Shown: piece by piece, positions 1-6,995 of the stretch
Numbering within the stretch: position 1 is the first letter of the stretch
How the letters are laid out: each line of letters starts with the position of its first letter
NCBI GenBank assembly: GCA_020850695.1
Contig: JADZEF010000086.1
Location: 24,649-88,648 of the forward strand
Direction: 5' to 3'
From: Planctomycetaceae bacterium
Lineage (GTDB): Bacteria > Planctomycetota > Planctomycetia > Planctomycetales > Planctomycetaceae
DNA: 64,000 nucleotides
Translations under genes and position numbers: made by a program
Notes under the pieces: generated by a model
Told to the model about the DNA's origin: nothing
Database searches by the model: none
The model's input: only the letters and a program-made list of their open reading frames with translations

Positions 1-938
1 AACGCTCCCGGAACGCGCAACCCGGGAGACCTTTCAATCGATGGGGTCAGCAACAGGTCCTGGGCCAGATGGCCGGCAATGACGTCGGGCCTCGCGTCGA
101 GATCGAACAGATTCCGCAAACGGACCAGAATGGAAGGGAGCGCCGGGACCAGCGAGGTCGCCATCTCGACCGCGAGCAGCGGCCGATCGGCCACCGGCGA
201 GACGCTCAGCCAGCCACGACGTTCTCCCACGGCCACGGTGCGGTGATAATTCGATCCCACCACGCACTCGACGCCCGGAATGGCCCGCGCCGCCAGAAAC
301 GACAGCAGGGCGTCCCATTCATACGGCGGCCGGTAGGCGAGCGTCAGCCGCAGCGCATCCTTTGGCCCGGCCGACACGGTGGATCGCCGGAGTTCGCTGG
401 GGCTCAGGCGATAATGACTGCGGAAGAGCGCATTGAACCGCCGCACGCTCTCGAACCCCGCCGCGAACGCGACCTGAGTCATCGGCAGCGGTGTCTCGCC
501 AATCAATCGCTTCGCCAGCAACAGGCGATTCGTCTGCGCCAGCTCGATCGGCGACACGCCCAATTCCTTTCGCACCGCCCGCCGCAGCTGCCGCGAGCTG
601 AGCCCGAGACTCGCCGCGAGATCTTCAAGACTGCCCCCGTCGTTGAGCGCCCCCGCTTCGATCCGCGTCGCCGCCACACGGGCCACGGTGCGGGTGCTGT
701 CGACGGGAGCGTGCCCGGGAGCGAGCTCCGGCCGGCACCGCAGGCAGGGCCGAAATCCCGCCTGCTCAGCCAGCGGGGCGCTGGCAAAGAAGCGACAGCT
801 CGTCCGTCCGGGCGTCCGTGCGGTGCAGACGGGCCGGCAGTAAATGCCGGTCGTCCGTACTCCGACGAAGAAGAGCCCGTCGAACCGCCGGTCGCGGGCG
901 GCCAGCGCTCGATAGCAGGTGTCGTCGTCAAGCGTCAT
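1..938 (-). CDS. alkA: Ada/AlkA-type DNA alkylation repair protein, partial (3' end beyond window)
   Basis: About 312 codons are visible, starting at ATG 938 and running off the left edge without a stop. Residues 1-75 form an Ada zinc-binding domain with cysteines at 34, 38, 65 and 68, exactly the spacing of the four zinc ligands of E. coli Ada; the first would be the methyl-phosphotriester acceptor. Residues about 95-185 form an AraC-type HTH (SPIELAQTNRLLLAKRL, then AGFESVRRFNALFR). From about residue 195 the AlkA N-terminal domain begins (YRPPYEWDALLSFLAARAI) and ends near the edge at SPGLRVPGAF. The helix-hairpin-helix glycosylase domain with the catalytic aspartate should lie outside the window. 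Expected role: excision of alkylated bases plus damage-responsive regulation. Family assignment is strong; whether the enzyme is intact cannot be seen. Confidence 0.9.
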   Translation of the reverse strand, partial: MTLDDDTCYRALAARDRRFDGLFFVGVRTTGIYCRPVCTARTPGRTSCRFFASAPLAEQAGFRPCLRCRPELAPGHAPVDSTRTVARVAATRIEAGALNDGGSLEDLAASLGLSSRQLRRAVRKELGVSPIELAQTNRLLLAKRLIGETPLPMTQVAFAAGFESVRRFNALFRSHYRLSPSELRRSTVSAGPKDALRLTLAYRPPYEWDALLSFLAARAIPGVECVVGSNYHRTVAVGERRGWLSVSPVADRPLLAVEMATSLVPALPSILVRLRNLFDLDARPDVIAGHLAQDLLLTPSIERSPGLRVPGA

Positions 939-1427
939 GTCCGGATTGTAGCCATGTCCGCACCTTGGACTGGCCGTTTTCGGACATGCAAATGGGATCG
1001 TTCCATGCGTCGTTCAGGCGGGTGCAGCGCACAAAACACGATCCACCCGGGATGGTGACCTCAGCCCGTTGCCACCCGTCCAGACAATGCCTGAGATCGT
1101 CTTACGTTAGGGTACATATCCACAATACACCTGACATCCTTTCACATAGAGCCCATAGCGTCGAAGTTTCGACACATTTGGAATGCAATCCAGGATAGGC
1201 AATATGTGTGCATATGGAGACCGCGATCGCGTGGGGATTGCATGATGAAGTGGCACGAATGCGCGGAATCGGTGCGAAGTGGATAGCCAATTTCAGTCGA
1301 AACAACTGATTCCGCGCGGCACAAGGCTTGCGTGATCTCACCCTCTGCTTAGCATTGAATCTGATCTTCATTCGCCTTGCTGTCGTGCGGGGCGTAACGT
1401 TCTGTCCACTGCCTTTCGGGAGTCTTG
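939..1427. other. Intergenic region between divergent alkA-like and DUF1559 genes
   Basis: About 490 bases with no convincing gene. Short open frames on the minus strand (about 1102-1371) show no family features, and their composition looks unlike the neighbouring genes. The region must hold the promoters of the two divergent genes, but I see no clear -35/-10 pair. The base composition is lower in GC around 1100-1330 than in the flanking genes. Confidence 0.5.
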
Positions 1428-2396
1428 ATGATGCGTCTCGGTCGACGGGGTTTCACCCTCATTGAATTGCTGGTGGTGATCGCGATCATTGCCATTTTGA
1501 TTGCGCTGCTATTGCCAGCCGTACAGCAGGCTCGCGAAGCGGCTCGCCGCACGCAATGCCGGAACAACCTGAAGCAGCTGGGCCTGGCACTGCACAACTA
1601 TCTGGATGCTCTGCAGGTCTTTCCGCCGGGACTTCTGAATCGTTGCACAGGAACCTATCCGGACCAGCATCACAATGGACTGGCATTGCTTCTGCCGTAC
1701 ATTGACCAGGCGCCGCTCTACAATAAATGGAACTGGAACGCGGCATCTTCGAACGTGGAGGGATCGGGGTATGAGTCGGGGACTGTCGGTTCGGGCACCC
1801 TCGACCCGGCGACGACCGGCAACCTGTCCCTGGTTGCGACCCGTCTCCAGGCTTTTCTCTGCCCCACCGACAACGGCAAGCTGCAGACCGCCTCTTCGGC
1901 GTACAACCCAAGCTCTTCGAGCAGCCAGGGTGGGGCGATGACGAACTACGATTTTGTGACGTCGAGCAACGTCGCTTATTACAACGTTTGCCAGCCGTGG
2001 GGATCGGCGGCCCCATCGTCGAAAGCCGCCTTCGGCGATAACAGCTTCTGCTCGATGCGTGACCTGGTCGACGGTTCGAGCAACACGGCACTCATGTGCG
2101 AGATGACGCGTGAAGTGGCCAACGGCCACGGCAACACGTGGGGCTATCGCGGCCATGTGATGGTTGGCGTCTGGCTGGCGTCGTACGCCATCAATGACTG
2201 GAACTGGCCCTACACCACTCCCGCAATCGTGCCCGGACGTTCGGCGAGCTGGGCTTATCCGGCCAGCCTTCACACTGGCGGCGTGCACATTCTGCTGGGG
2301 GACGGCGCGGTCCGATTCATCAGCGAGAACATCAACAGTTCCACCCGCGCCTACCTGACTTACATTGGCGACGGACAGGTCGTGGGGGAATTCTGA
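1428..2396 (+). CDS. DUF1559 type IV pilin-like (pseudopilin) protein
   Basis: Planctomycete DUF1559 protein, about 322 residues. The N-terminus is a prepilin signal, [19 protein letters not shown], with the cleavage G just before FTLIELL, followed by the family's conserved [17 protein letters not shown] and [13 protein letters not shown]. The C-terminus holds the H-x9-DG motif ([20 protein letters not shown]). These proteins are expected at the cell envelope, processed by a prepilin peptidase; their exact role is not established. ATG 1428 is chosen over the adjacent ATG 1431 because GGGAG at 1418-1422 gives suitable spacing; either is possible. A strong hairpin lies 43 bases after the stop and a lipoprotein gene follows, the same arrangement as at 30.4-31.9 kb. 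Confidence 0.93.
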   Translation: MMRLGRRGFTLIELLVVIAIIAILIALLLPAVQQAREAARRTQCRNNLKQLGLALHNYLDALQVFPPGLLNRCTGTYPDQHHNGLALLLPYIDQAPLYNKWNWNAASSNVEGSGYESGTVGSGTLDPATTGNLSLVATRLQAFLCPTDNGKLQTASSAYNPSSSSSQGGAMTNYDFVTSSNVAYYNVCQPWGSAAPSSKAAFGDNSFCSMRDLVDGSSNTALMCEMTREVANGHGNTWGYRGHVMVGVWLASYAINDWNWPYTTPAIVPGRSASWAYPASLHTGGVHILLGDGAVRFISENINSSTRAYLTYIGDGQVVGEF

Positions 2397-2438
2397 TCCG
2401 CCGGCCGCTTTGTGTCTTGCCGTCAGCAGTCCATGCTT

Positions 2439-2464
2439 CGGGGGCGTCCGAATCGACGCCCCCG
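2439..2464 (+). terminator. Rho-independent terminator after DUF1559 gene
   Basis: A perfect 10-bp stem, CGGGGGCGTC paired with GACGCCCCCG, encloses a 6-base loop and is followed by ATTTTGGTTTCCTTTA. It lies between the DUF1559 gene and the downstream lipoprotein gene on the same strand, so it may attenuate rather than end transcription of the pair. Confidence 0.8.
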
Positions 2465-2510
2465 ATTTTGGTTTCCTTTATTGCGCATTACCTTCTCGTT
2501 TTTCGCTTCG

Positions 2511-2568
2511 TAGCCCGGCCTTCCAAGGCCGGGCGTCAGATTTCGTCCGGCCTTGGAAGGCCGGACTA
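2511..2568. repeat. Double palindrome (CCGGCCTT-type) in intergenic DNA
   Basis: Two 24-base arms, TAGCCCGGCCTTCC... and its reverse complement, face each other across about 10 bases. Each arm is itself a palindrome of the form CCGGCCTT-CC/GG-AAGGCCGG, so the stretch can fold as one long hairpin or as two short ones. This resembles REP/BIME-type intergenic repeats. No transposase is nearby. Confidence 0.75.
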
Positions 2569-2699
2569 CGGAAAACCCGGCGTAACGCGCACCAGGGCGA
2601 AGGGCGTCCGATCCCGCGTCCGTCCACTCACGTACCACATTCCCGGCGTTTCTCCCGGATCCAGGATCGAGAGAATTCGCCAAGATCACAGAGACATCC

Positions 2700-3146
2700 A
2701 TGCATCGTGCGATTCTGGCACTCGCCCTAGTGACTTCTCTCGTCGGATGCGGAGGAGGCGCGCCCCCGTCGAAGCCGCTCCCCAAGACCGAACCGGTCAC
2801 GGGCACCGTCACCCTCGACGACCAGCCCCTTTCCGGCGCTCTGGTCACGTTCGTTCCCATGGGCGACACCCAGGGAGTGGAGTGCTCGGGCAAGACCGAT
2901 GAGTCGGGCAAGTTTACCCCCCAGCAGCTCCGCGGAGCCGAGGGCGTGCCCGCCGGAACCTATCGGGTCTACATCCGGCGGCCGCTTCGCGGGGGCAAAC
3001 CGATCACAGATGATGCGTCCGGCGCCGCGGGAGGCGTGGTTGTGGAATCGCTCCCGCCGAAGTACAGCAACCCGACCGAATCCAAGCTGACCGCCACCAT
3101 CCCACCGGGGGGAGGCCCCGTGGAGTTCAAACTCACATCCAAGTGA
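2700..3146 (+). CDS. Lipoprotein with carboxypeptidase-regulatory-like fold
   Basis: 148 residues. Signal peptide MHRAILALALVTSLVGC ends in a lipobox (SLVGC), predicting lipid attachment at Cys17. The mature part reads VTGTVTLDDQPLSGALVTFVP ... TDESGKFTPQQ ... GVPAGTYRVYI, the pattern of the small beta-sandwich (CarboxypepD_reg-like/DUF4198-like) lipoproteins that accompany DUF1559 proteins in planctomycetes. Function unknown; probably envelope-associated. It lies 303 bases after the DUF1559 gene on the same strand, beyond a terminator hairpin and a palindromic repeat. Confidence 0.85.
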   Translation: MHRAILALALVTSLVGCGGGAPPSKPLPKTEPVTGTVTLDDQPLSGALVTFVPMGDTQGVECSGKTDESGKFTPQQLRGAEGVPAGTYRVYIRRPLRGGKPITDDASGAAGGVVVESLPPKYSNPTESKLTATIPPGGGPVEFKLTSK

Positions 3147-3274
3147 GCGAACGCCCGCATCGAGCGCCCGCCGATGTCCTGCAACGTCCATTTCGTGCGC
3201 GCATCGCTCTCGACTCGAAAGCATCGTTGTCCGTCGCCGACTCGTACAACGCTCGTGTCCAGAAGTTCGACGTG

Positions 3275-3307
3275 GGGGAGTGAGGCCGCGCCCGGCTCTC
3301 ACTCCCC
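3275..3307. terminator. Hairpin between convergent genes
   Basis: A perfect 10-bp stem GGGGAGTGAG / CTCACTCCCC with a 13-base loop sits between the lipoprotein gene ending at 3146 and the SGNH hydrolase gene ending at 3320 on the other strand. It could serve both directions. No long T-run follows on either side, so Rho-independent activity is only probable. Confidence 0.55.
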
Positions 3308-3319
3308 GTCGAGTTCACT

Positions 3320-4657
3320 TCACTTCTGAGGCGCAATCTCAAAGTGCAGCTTCTGCGGCTTTGCCGCGGCGCGGATCTTCGCGTCTTCCGCTTCGACTCT
3401 CCGTCCTGTCTCGGCAAGCTGCTTCATCGCGTCACTCTCGGGACCCGCGGCAAGCGCCCGCTGAGACAAGCCGCGGAACTGACTGACGACCCCTTCCTTC
3501 AGTTCGACCGCCTTCAGAATCGCCTGGGCCTGGGCGTTGATGGGATTCTCCGTGCCGTTCGAGATCGGAACGAAATCGGTCAGGTTGAGGCCGCCGGCCA
3601 GCTGCTTGTCCGTGACCACCGAACACGGCTTGCCATTGATCTTCAGCACGTACGAGCCCGAGGGGAGCCCCTTCACGGTCAGCAGGTATTGACTCAGCTC
3701 GAGCACTTCGGGAGCGAGCGGAAGGACCGGCCGCGCCGCATCGGCGATGGGGAAGGGAAGGCATTCGTCGGTGCGGTCGAAGGACAGGACGCCATCCGTT
3801 TTCTTGACGTCTGACACGACGCACCCCTTGGCCTCGCACGCCGGCTGTCCCGCCGCGGACGAATCGATCGCCACGCTGCTGACGAACGGCTCGGCCCCCA
3901 GCCGCTTCAGCAGGGCGGCCGCCATCATCAACTGCCCGCACGGCCCCGGATGCACCGGGTCCCCCTGCATCGAGACCAGCTTCACGGGGTTCTGCTCATG
4001 CACCTTCAAGAAGGCCCGCAGGTGCTCGACCCCTTCGAGGCTGTTGTTCCCCGCCATCGACCGCACCGTCGCCAGGTTTCCCGCGAGAATCTCCTGCGGC
4101 TTGTTCTTGCCCCACACATCGAGGAGGGCATGGAACTGGTCGGCATAGGGGATGTTCTCCTTTTCGCTGAAAGTCTTCAGGGCGTTCGCGTACTCGTCCA
4201 GGCGGAGGTTGCGTCCGTTGAGGCTCGCCTGCCGGGTGCCGTCGTTCACCGGACTGGCCGACAGAATGACGGGCCGGGCCCCCGTCTTGCGGATCCGTTC
4301 GACCATCGTCCCCATGTTCTCGACGAACTTGTCGGTAGGCGTGCTGCCGCTGTCGTTCATGCCCAGCTCGACCGAAATGACGGTCGGCTTCCAGGCCGCG
4401 ACGTCGTAGTCGAACCGCGCCAGGGTCGAGGGAATGGTATGTCCGCCGACCCCGGAGTTGCGGAACGCGAACTTCAGCTTCGGATAGCGGGCGAAGCAGA
4501 ACGCCTCGAAGTAATTCGAATGGAGATGCTGGGCCGTGATGCTGTCGCCAGCCATGACCCACACGTCCCCGTCCTTCAGGGGGAACTCTGCGGCGGATGC
4601 CGAGCCCGCAACAAACAACGCGGTCACGACGGCGAGGCAGAGCGAGAGAGAGCGCAT
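3320..4657 (-). CDS. Secreted SGNH/GDSL-family hydrolase
   Basis: 445 residues from ATG 4657; CAGGAGA lies just upstream as ribosome binding site, and the signal peptide MRSLSLCLAVVTALFVAGSA starts there, so the longer upstream open frame is not used. The esterase core shows block I AGDSITAQH (nucleophile Ser), block III VELGMNDSG, and block V DPVHPGPCGQ with the catalytic Asp/His. The C-terminal 200 residues form an added beta-rich region (LPSGSYVLKINGKP). Expected activity: removal of acyl groups from polysaccharides outside the cytoplasm. It follows the sialate O-acetylesterase-like gene by 94 bases on the same strand, so the two probably act together on acetylated glycans. Confidence 0.85.
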   Translation of the reverse strand: MRSLSLCLAVVTALFVAGSASAAEFPLKDGDVWVMAGDSITAQHLHSNYFEAFCFARYPKLKFAFRNSGVGGHTIPSTLARFDYDVAAWKPTVISVELGMNDSGSTPTDKFVENMGTMVERIRKTGARPVILSASPVNDGTRQASLNGRNLRLDEYANALKTFSEKENIPYADQFHALLDVWGKNKPQEILAGNLATVRSMAGNNSLEGVEHLRAFLKVHEQNPVKLVSMQGDPVHPGPCGQLMMAAALLKRLGAEPFVSSVAIDSSAAGQPACEAKGCVVSDVKKTDGVLSFDRTDECLPFPIADAARPVLPLAPEVLELSQYLLTVKGLPSGSYVLKINGKPCSVVTDKQLAGGLNLTDFVPISNGTENPINAQAQAILKAVELKEGVVSQFRGLSQRALAAGPESDAMKQLAETGRRVEAEDAKIRAAAKPQKLHFEIAPQK

Positions 4658-4690
4658 GAAAAAGTCTCCTGAGCGAAGAGAGAGCCATTC

Positions 4691-4720
4691 GCAGAGCAGG
4701 GCAGGGCAGGGCAGGGCAGA
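4691..4720. repeat. Tandem 5-mer repeat (GCAGG)
   Basis: Six consecutive 5-base units, GCAGA then four GCAGG then GCAGA, in the 94-base gap between the two esterase genes. It lies in the untranslated leader of the SGNH hydrolase, about 34-63 bases before its start. Copy number could vary by slippage; any effect on expression is speculation. Confidence 0.8.
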
Positions 4721-4751
4721 GGGGGCCGACGATGGCAGCCCGAAGATGAGA

Positions 4752-6296
4752 TCACTTGGCCGAGGGCGGATTCGAGCGGAACGGGCACGCGGGGAGGTCC
4801 GCACCGTTGACGAGGTTCGGCTTCTCCGACTCGGTCCAGCCGTATCGAACACTTTTCGGCTCACTCACCTTGGCGCTGCTGACCACGATCGACTCGCCAT
4901 CGATCTTCGCTTCGGCCGGTTCGTACTTTCCGTCGGCTCCCGCCACTTCGAACCACTTCGGCGCGGCGCCGTCCGTCGTCTTGAGTCCCTTGGCAAAGTC
5001 ATATGACACGCGAATCGTCGCCCCTTCCGGCTTCGCCGACTTGAACAGCGGGCCGAAGTAGACGAGGTCTTTCTTGCCGTAGGTGTTGGCCAGCGCCCAC
5101 AGCGCGAGCCGCTTGCCGACGGCCTGCTTGTTGTTCGGATGGATGTCGGCCAGGTTGCCGATGTCGGTCGTCACGGCCATGCCGGTGTTGGGGACCGCCA
5201 GCGTCGCGGTCTGGGCTTCCCACAATCCGGCGATCACTTCCCACGAGTTGTTGCCGTAGCGAAACGGGGCGAGCTGCACGAAGAGGAACGGGAAGTCTCC
5301 CTGTTTCCACACCTTCCGCCAGCCGCCGATGAGGGCTTTCATCTTGTCGTGATACAGCATCCCTTCGGAGAGGTTGGACTCCCCCTGATACCAGATGGCG
5401 CCGCGGATGCCGAAGGGGACGATCGGGCTCACCATGCCGTTGTAGAGTCCCGTCGGGGCGCCGGCATTGGCGAGCGGATGGGACGGCCAGGCGGGTGGCG
5501 GCTGGATGTCCTTACCCGCCGCGGCGTCCTTCCGTGACTTCGCCGCCCACGCTTCCATCTGGTCAATCAAGGCCAGCTTCTGCTTCTCATATCCGGCCTG
5601 CACTGCTTCAACGTCCTTCGCGATCTTCGACACCGCCGGATTCTCGACCGATTCGAACCCGACCGGCGGCGTCCACGGCTCGATCCGCGTACCGCCCCAC
5701 GACGTGTTGATCAGGCCGATCGGCACGTCGAGTTCCTTGTGCAGTTCTCGGCCGAAGAAGAACGCCACGGCGGAAAAGGTAGGAACCGTCGAGGGATCGC
5801 AGGCTTTCCAGTCGGCCACGACATCATCCACGGGCTTGCCCGCAGGAGTCTTTGGAATGTGGAACAGACGGATCTTCGGATACTTCGCCGCGGCGATTTC
5901 CTTCTGGGCGTCCTTCGTGGCCGTCATCGGCCATTCCATGTTGGACTGCCCCGAGCAGACCCACACATCGCCCACGAGGACGTCGGTCAGGTAGACGACG
6001 TTCTTGCCCGCGACGGTGATCTCGTGCGGGCCGCCCGCCTTCTGCTTCGGCAGCTTCAGGCTCCACTTCCCCTTTTCGTCAGCCTTCGCCGTCGCCTTGG
6101 CATCACCGAGAGTGACCGAGACTTCTTCCCCCGGATCGGCCCAGCCCCAGAACGGGAGCTCGATGTCCCGCTGAAGGACCATGTGCGATCCGAAGATCTT
6201 CGGCATCCGGACGGCGGCATCGGCCGGTGCGGCAAGGAGTGCGACGAGGGCCAGCAGTCCGAGCGACTGCCAGAGGGAGCGGGCGGAACGAGTCAT
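4752..6296 (-). CDS. Sialate O-acetylesterase-like secreted esterase
   Basis: 514 residues from ATG 6296, preceded by CCGGAGAA. Signal peptide MTRSARSLWQSLGLLALVAL ... ADAA. The SASA/DUF303 esterase signature is present: VCSGQSNMEWPM near residue 115 with the catalytic Ser, AIWYQGESN in the middle, and DIHPNNKQAVGKRLA with the catalytic His. Flanking beta domains (SHMVLQRDIELPFWGWADPG at the N-terminus) are typical of this family. Role: hydrolysis of O-acetyl esters on sialic acids or other sugars, periplasmic or secreted. First gene of a likely two-gene operon with the SGNH hydrolase. Confidence 0.9.
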   Translation of the reverse strand: MTRSARSLWQSLGLLALVALLAAPADAAVRMPKIFGSHMVLQRDIELPFWGWADPGEEVSVTLGDAKATAKADEKGKWSLKLPKQKAGGPHEITVAGKNVVYLTDVLVGDVWVCSGQSNMEWPMTATKDAQKEIAAAKYPKIRLFHIPKTPAGKPVDDVVADWKACDPSTVPTFSAVAFFFGRELHKELDVPIGLINTSWGGTRIEPWTPPVGFESVENPAVSKIAKDVEAVQAGYEKQKLALIDQMEAWAAKSRKDAAAGKDIQPPPAWPSHPLANAGAPTGLYNGMVSPIVPFGIRGAIWYQGESNLSEGMLYHDKMKALIGGWRKVWKQGDFPFLFVQLAPFRYGNNSWEVIAGLWEAQTATLAVPNTGMAVTTDIGNLADIHPNNKQAVGKRLALWALANTYGKKDLVYFGPLFKSAKPEGATIRVSYDFAKGLKTTDGAAPKWFEVAGADGKYEPAEAKIDGESIVVSSAKVSEPKSVRYGWTESEKPNLVNGADLPACPFRSNPPSAK

Positions 6297-6419
6297 GAGA
6301 ATTCTCCGGGGGAGCGCGGAAGAAGCATGATCCAATGTTGATGGTTCGCGAGCGTATCTCATCGGAGAGTCTCTCGGACGTCAATGATCCCGGCGGGGCA
6401 GGGGAGGGCAGCGGACATG

Positions 6420-6475
6420 CTTCAATCGGAAGCGGTGCGTCTGATGACGGATCTCGGCTCCTGCGTCCGCGCAAG
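6420..6475. repeat. Dispersed 56-bp repeat, copy A
   Basis: This 56-base stretch (containing TGCGTCTGATGACGGATC and CGGCTCCTG) aligns without gaps to 11031-11086 with about 40 of 56 bases identical by eye. Both copies lie in the gap between divergent genes and are in the same orientation. Copy A abuts the long inverted repeat at 6481. No coding potential recognised. Confidence 0.55.
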
Positions 6476-6480
6476 CCATT

Positions 6481-6695
6481 TTCACCACGGAGTCACGGAG
6501 AAGAGAAAGACATTTAACAGAAGCAAGCAGAGGGAGCAGAGAAAAGGCAGGCGGCGAACGGCTCGGAAAGCGACGTGGGTGAAAGCAATCTTCTCCCCTC
6601 TGCTGGTCTTCTCTCTGCTTCCTCTGCTTGCTCCTGTCGAATGCCTTTGCATTTCTTCTCTGGTTTTCTCCGTGACTCCGTGTCTCCGTGGTGAG
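6481..6695. repeat. Long imperfect inverted repeat (ACGGAGTC type)
   Basis: Outer arms TTCACCACGGAGTCACGGAG and its near-complement CTCCGTGACTCCGTGTCTCC...GGTGA, then inner arms AGCAAGCAGAGGGAGCAGAG and CTCTGCTTCCTCTGCTTGCT, with about 80 unpaired bases in the centre. Arms contain the near-tandem word ACGGAGTC/ACGGAG. One member of the inverted-repeat family that recurs in this window. The surrounding gap (6297-6995) holds no gene that I can support. Confidence 0.8.
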
Positions 6696-6995
6696 ACTCG
6701 TCCTGGATCTCATCGGCCGGCCGTCGCCATGCACAGCTGATGCCCCCATCAAGTCAAGGATGCACCCGGGAATTCATGCCTCATCACGTCCTCGGGAATT
6801 CGCCGACTGGTTGAACGAGCGGAGCATGCGAGAGTGACTCTTCCTGTCGATGGCGCGTCGTCTGAAACCGGTCCGTTCGCCCGCAACCGGTTCCTCGCGT
6901 TATAAATCGCAATCGGCGTCGCCTGTGAGGATGGCAGGCCGATCGTCCGCGCTGTGGACGGCTTCGCTGCGTCACGACTCTCACCGGAGTGGATC

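Noticed and set aside
1102..1371. Minus-strand small gene upstream of DUF1559
   Set aside because: No ribosome binding site, family feature or coding-like composition.
4658..4864. Extended N-terminus of the SGNH hydrolase
   Set aside because: The upstream codons cover a GCAGG repeat and the next gene's end; signal peptide and ribosome binding site mark ATG 4657.
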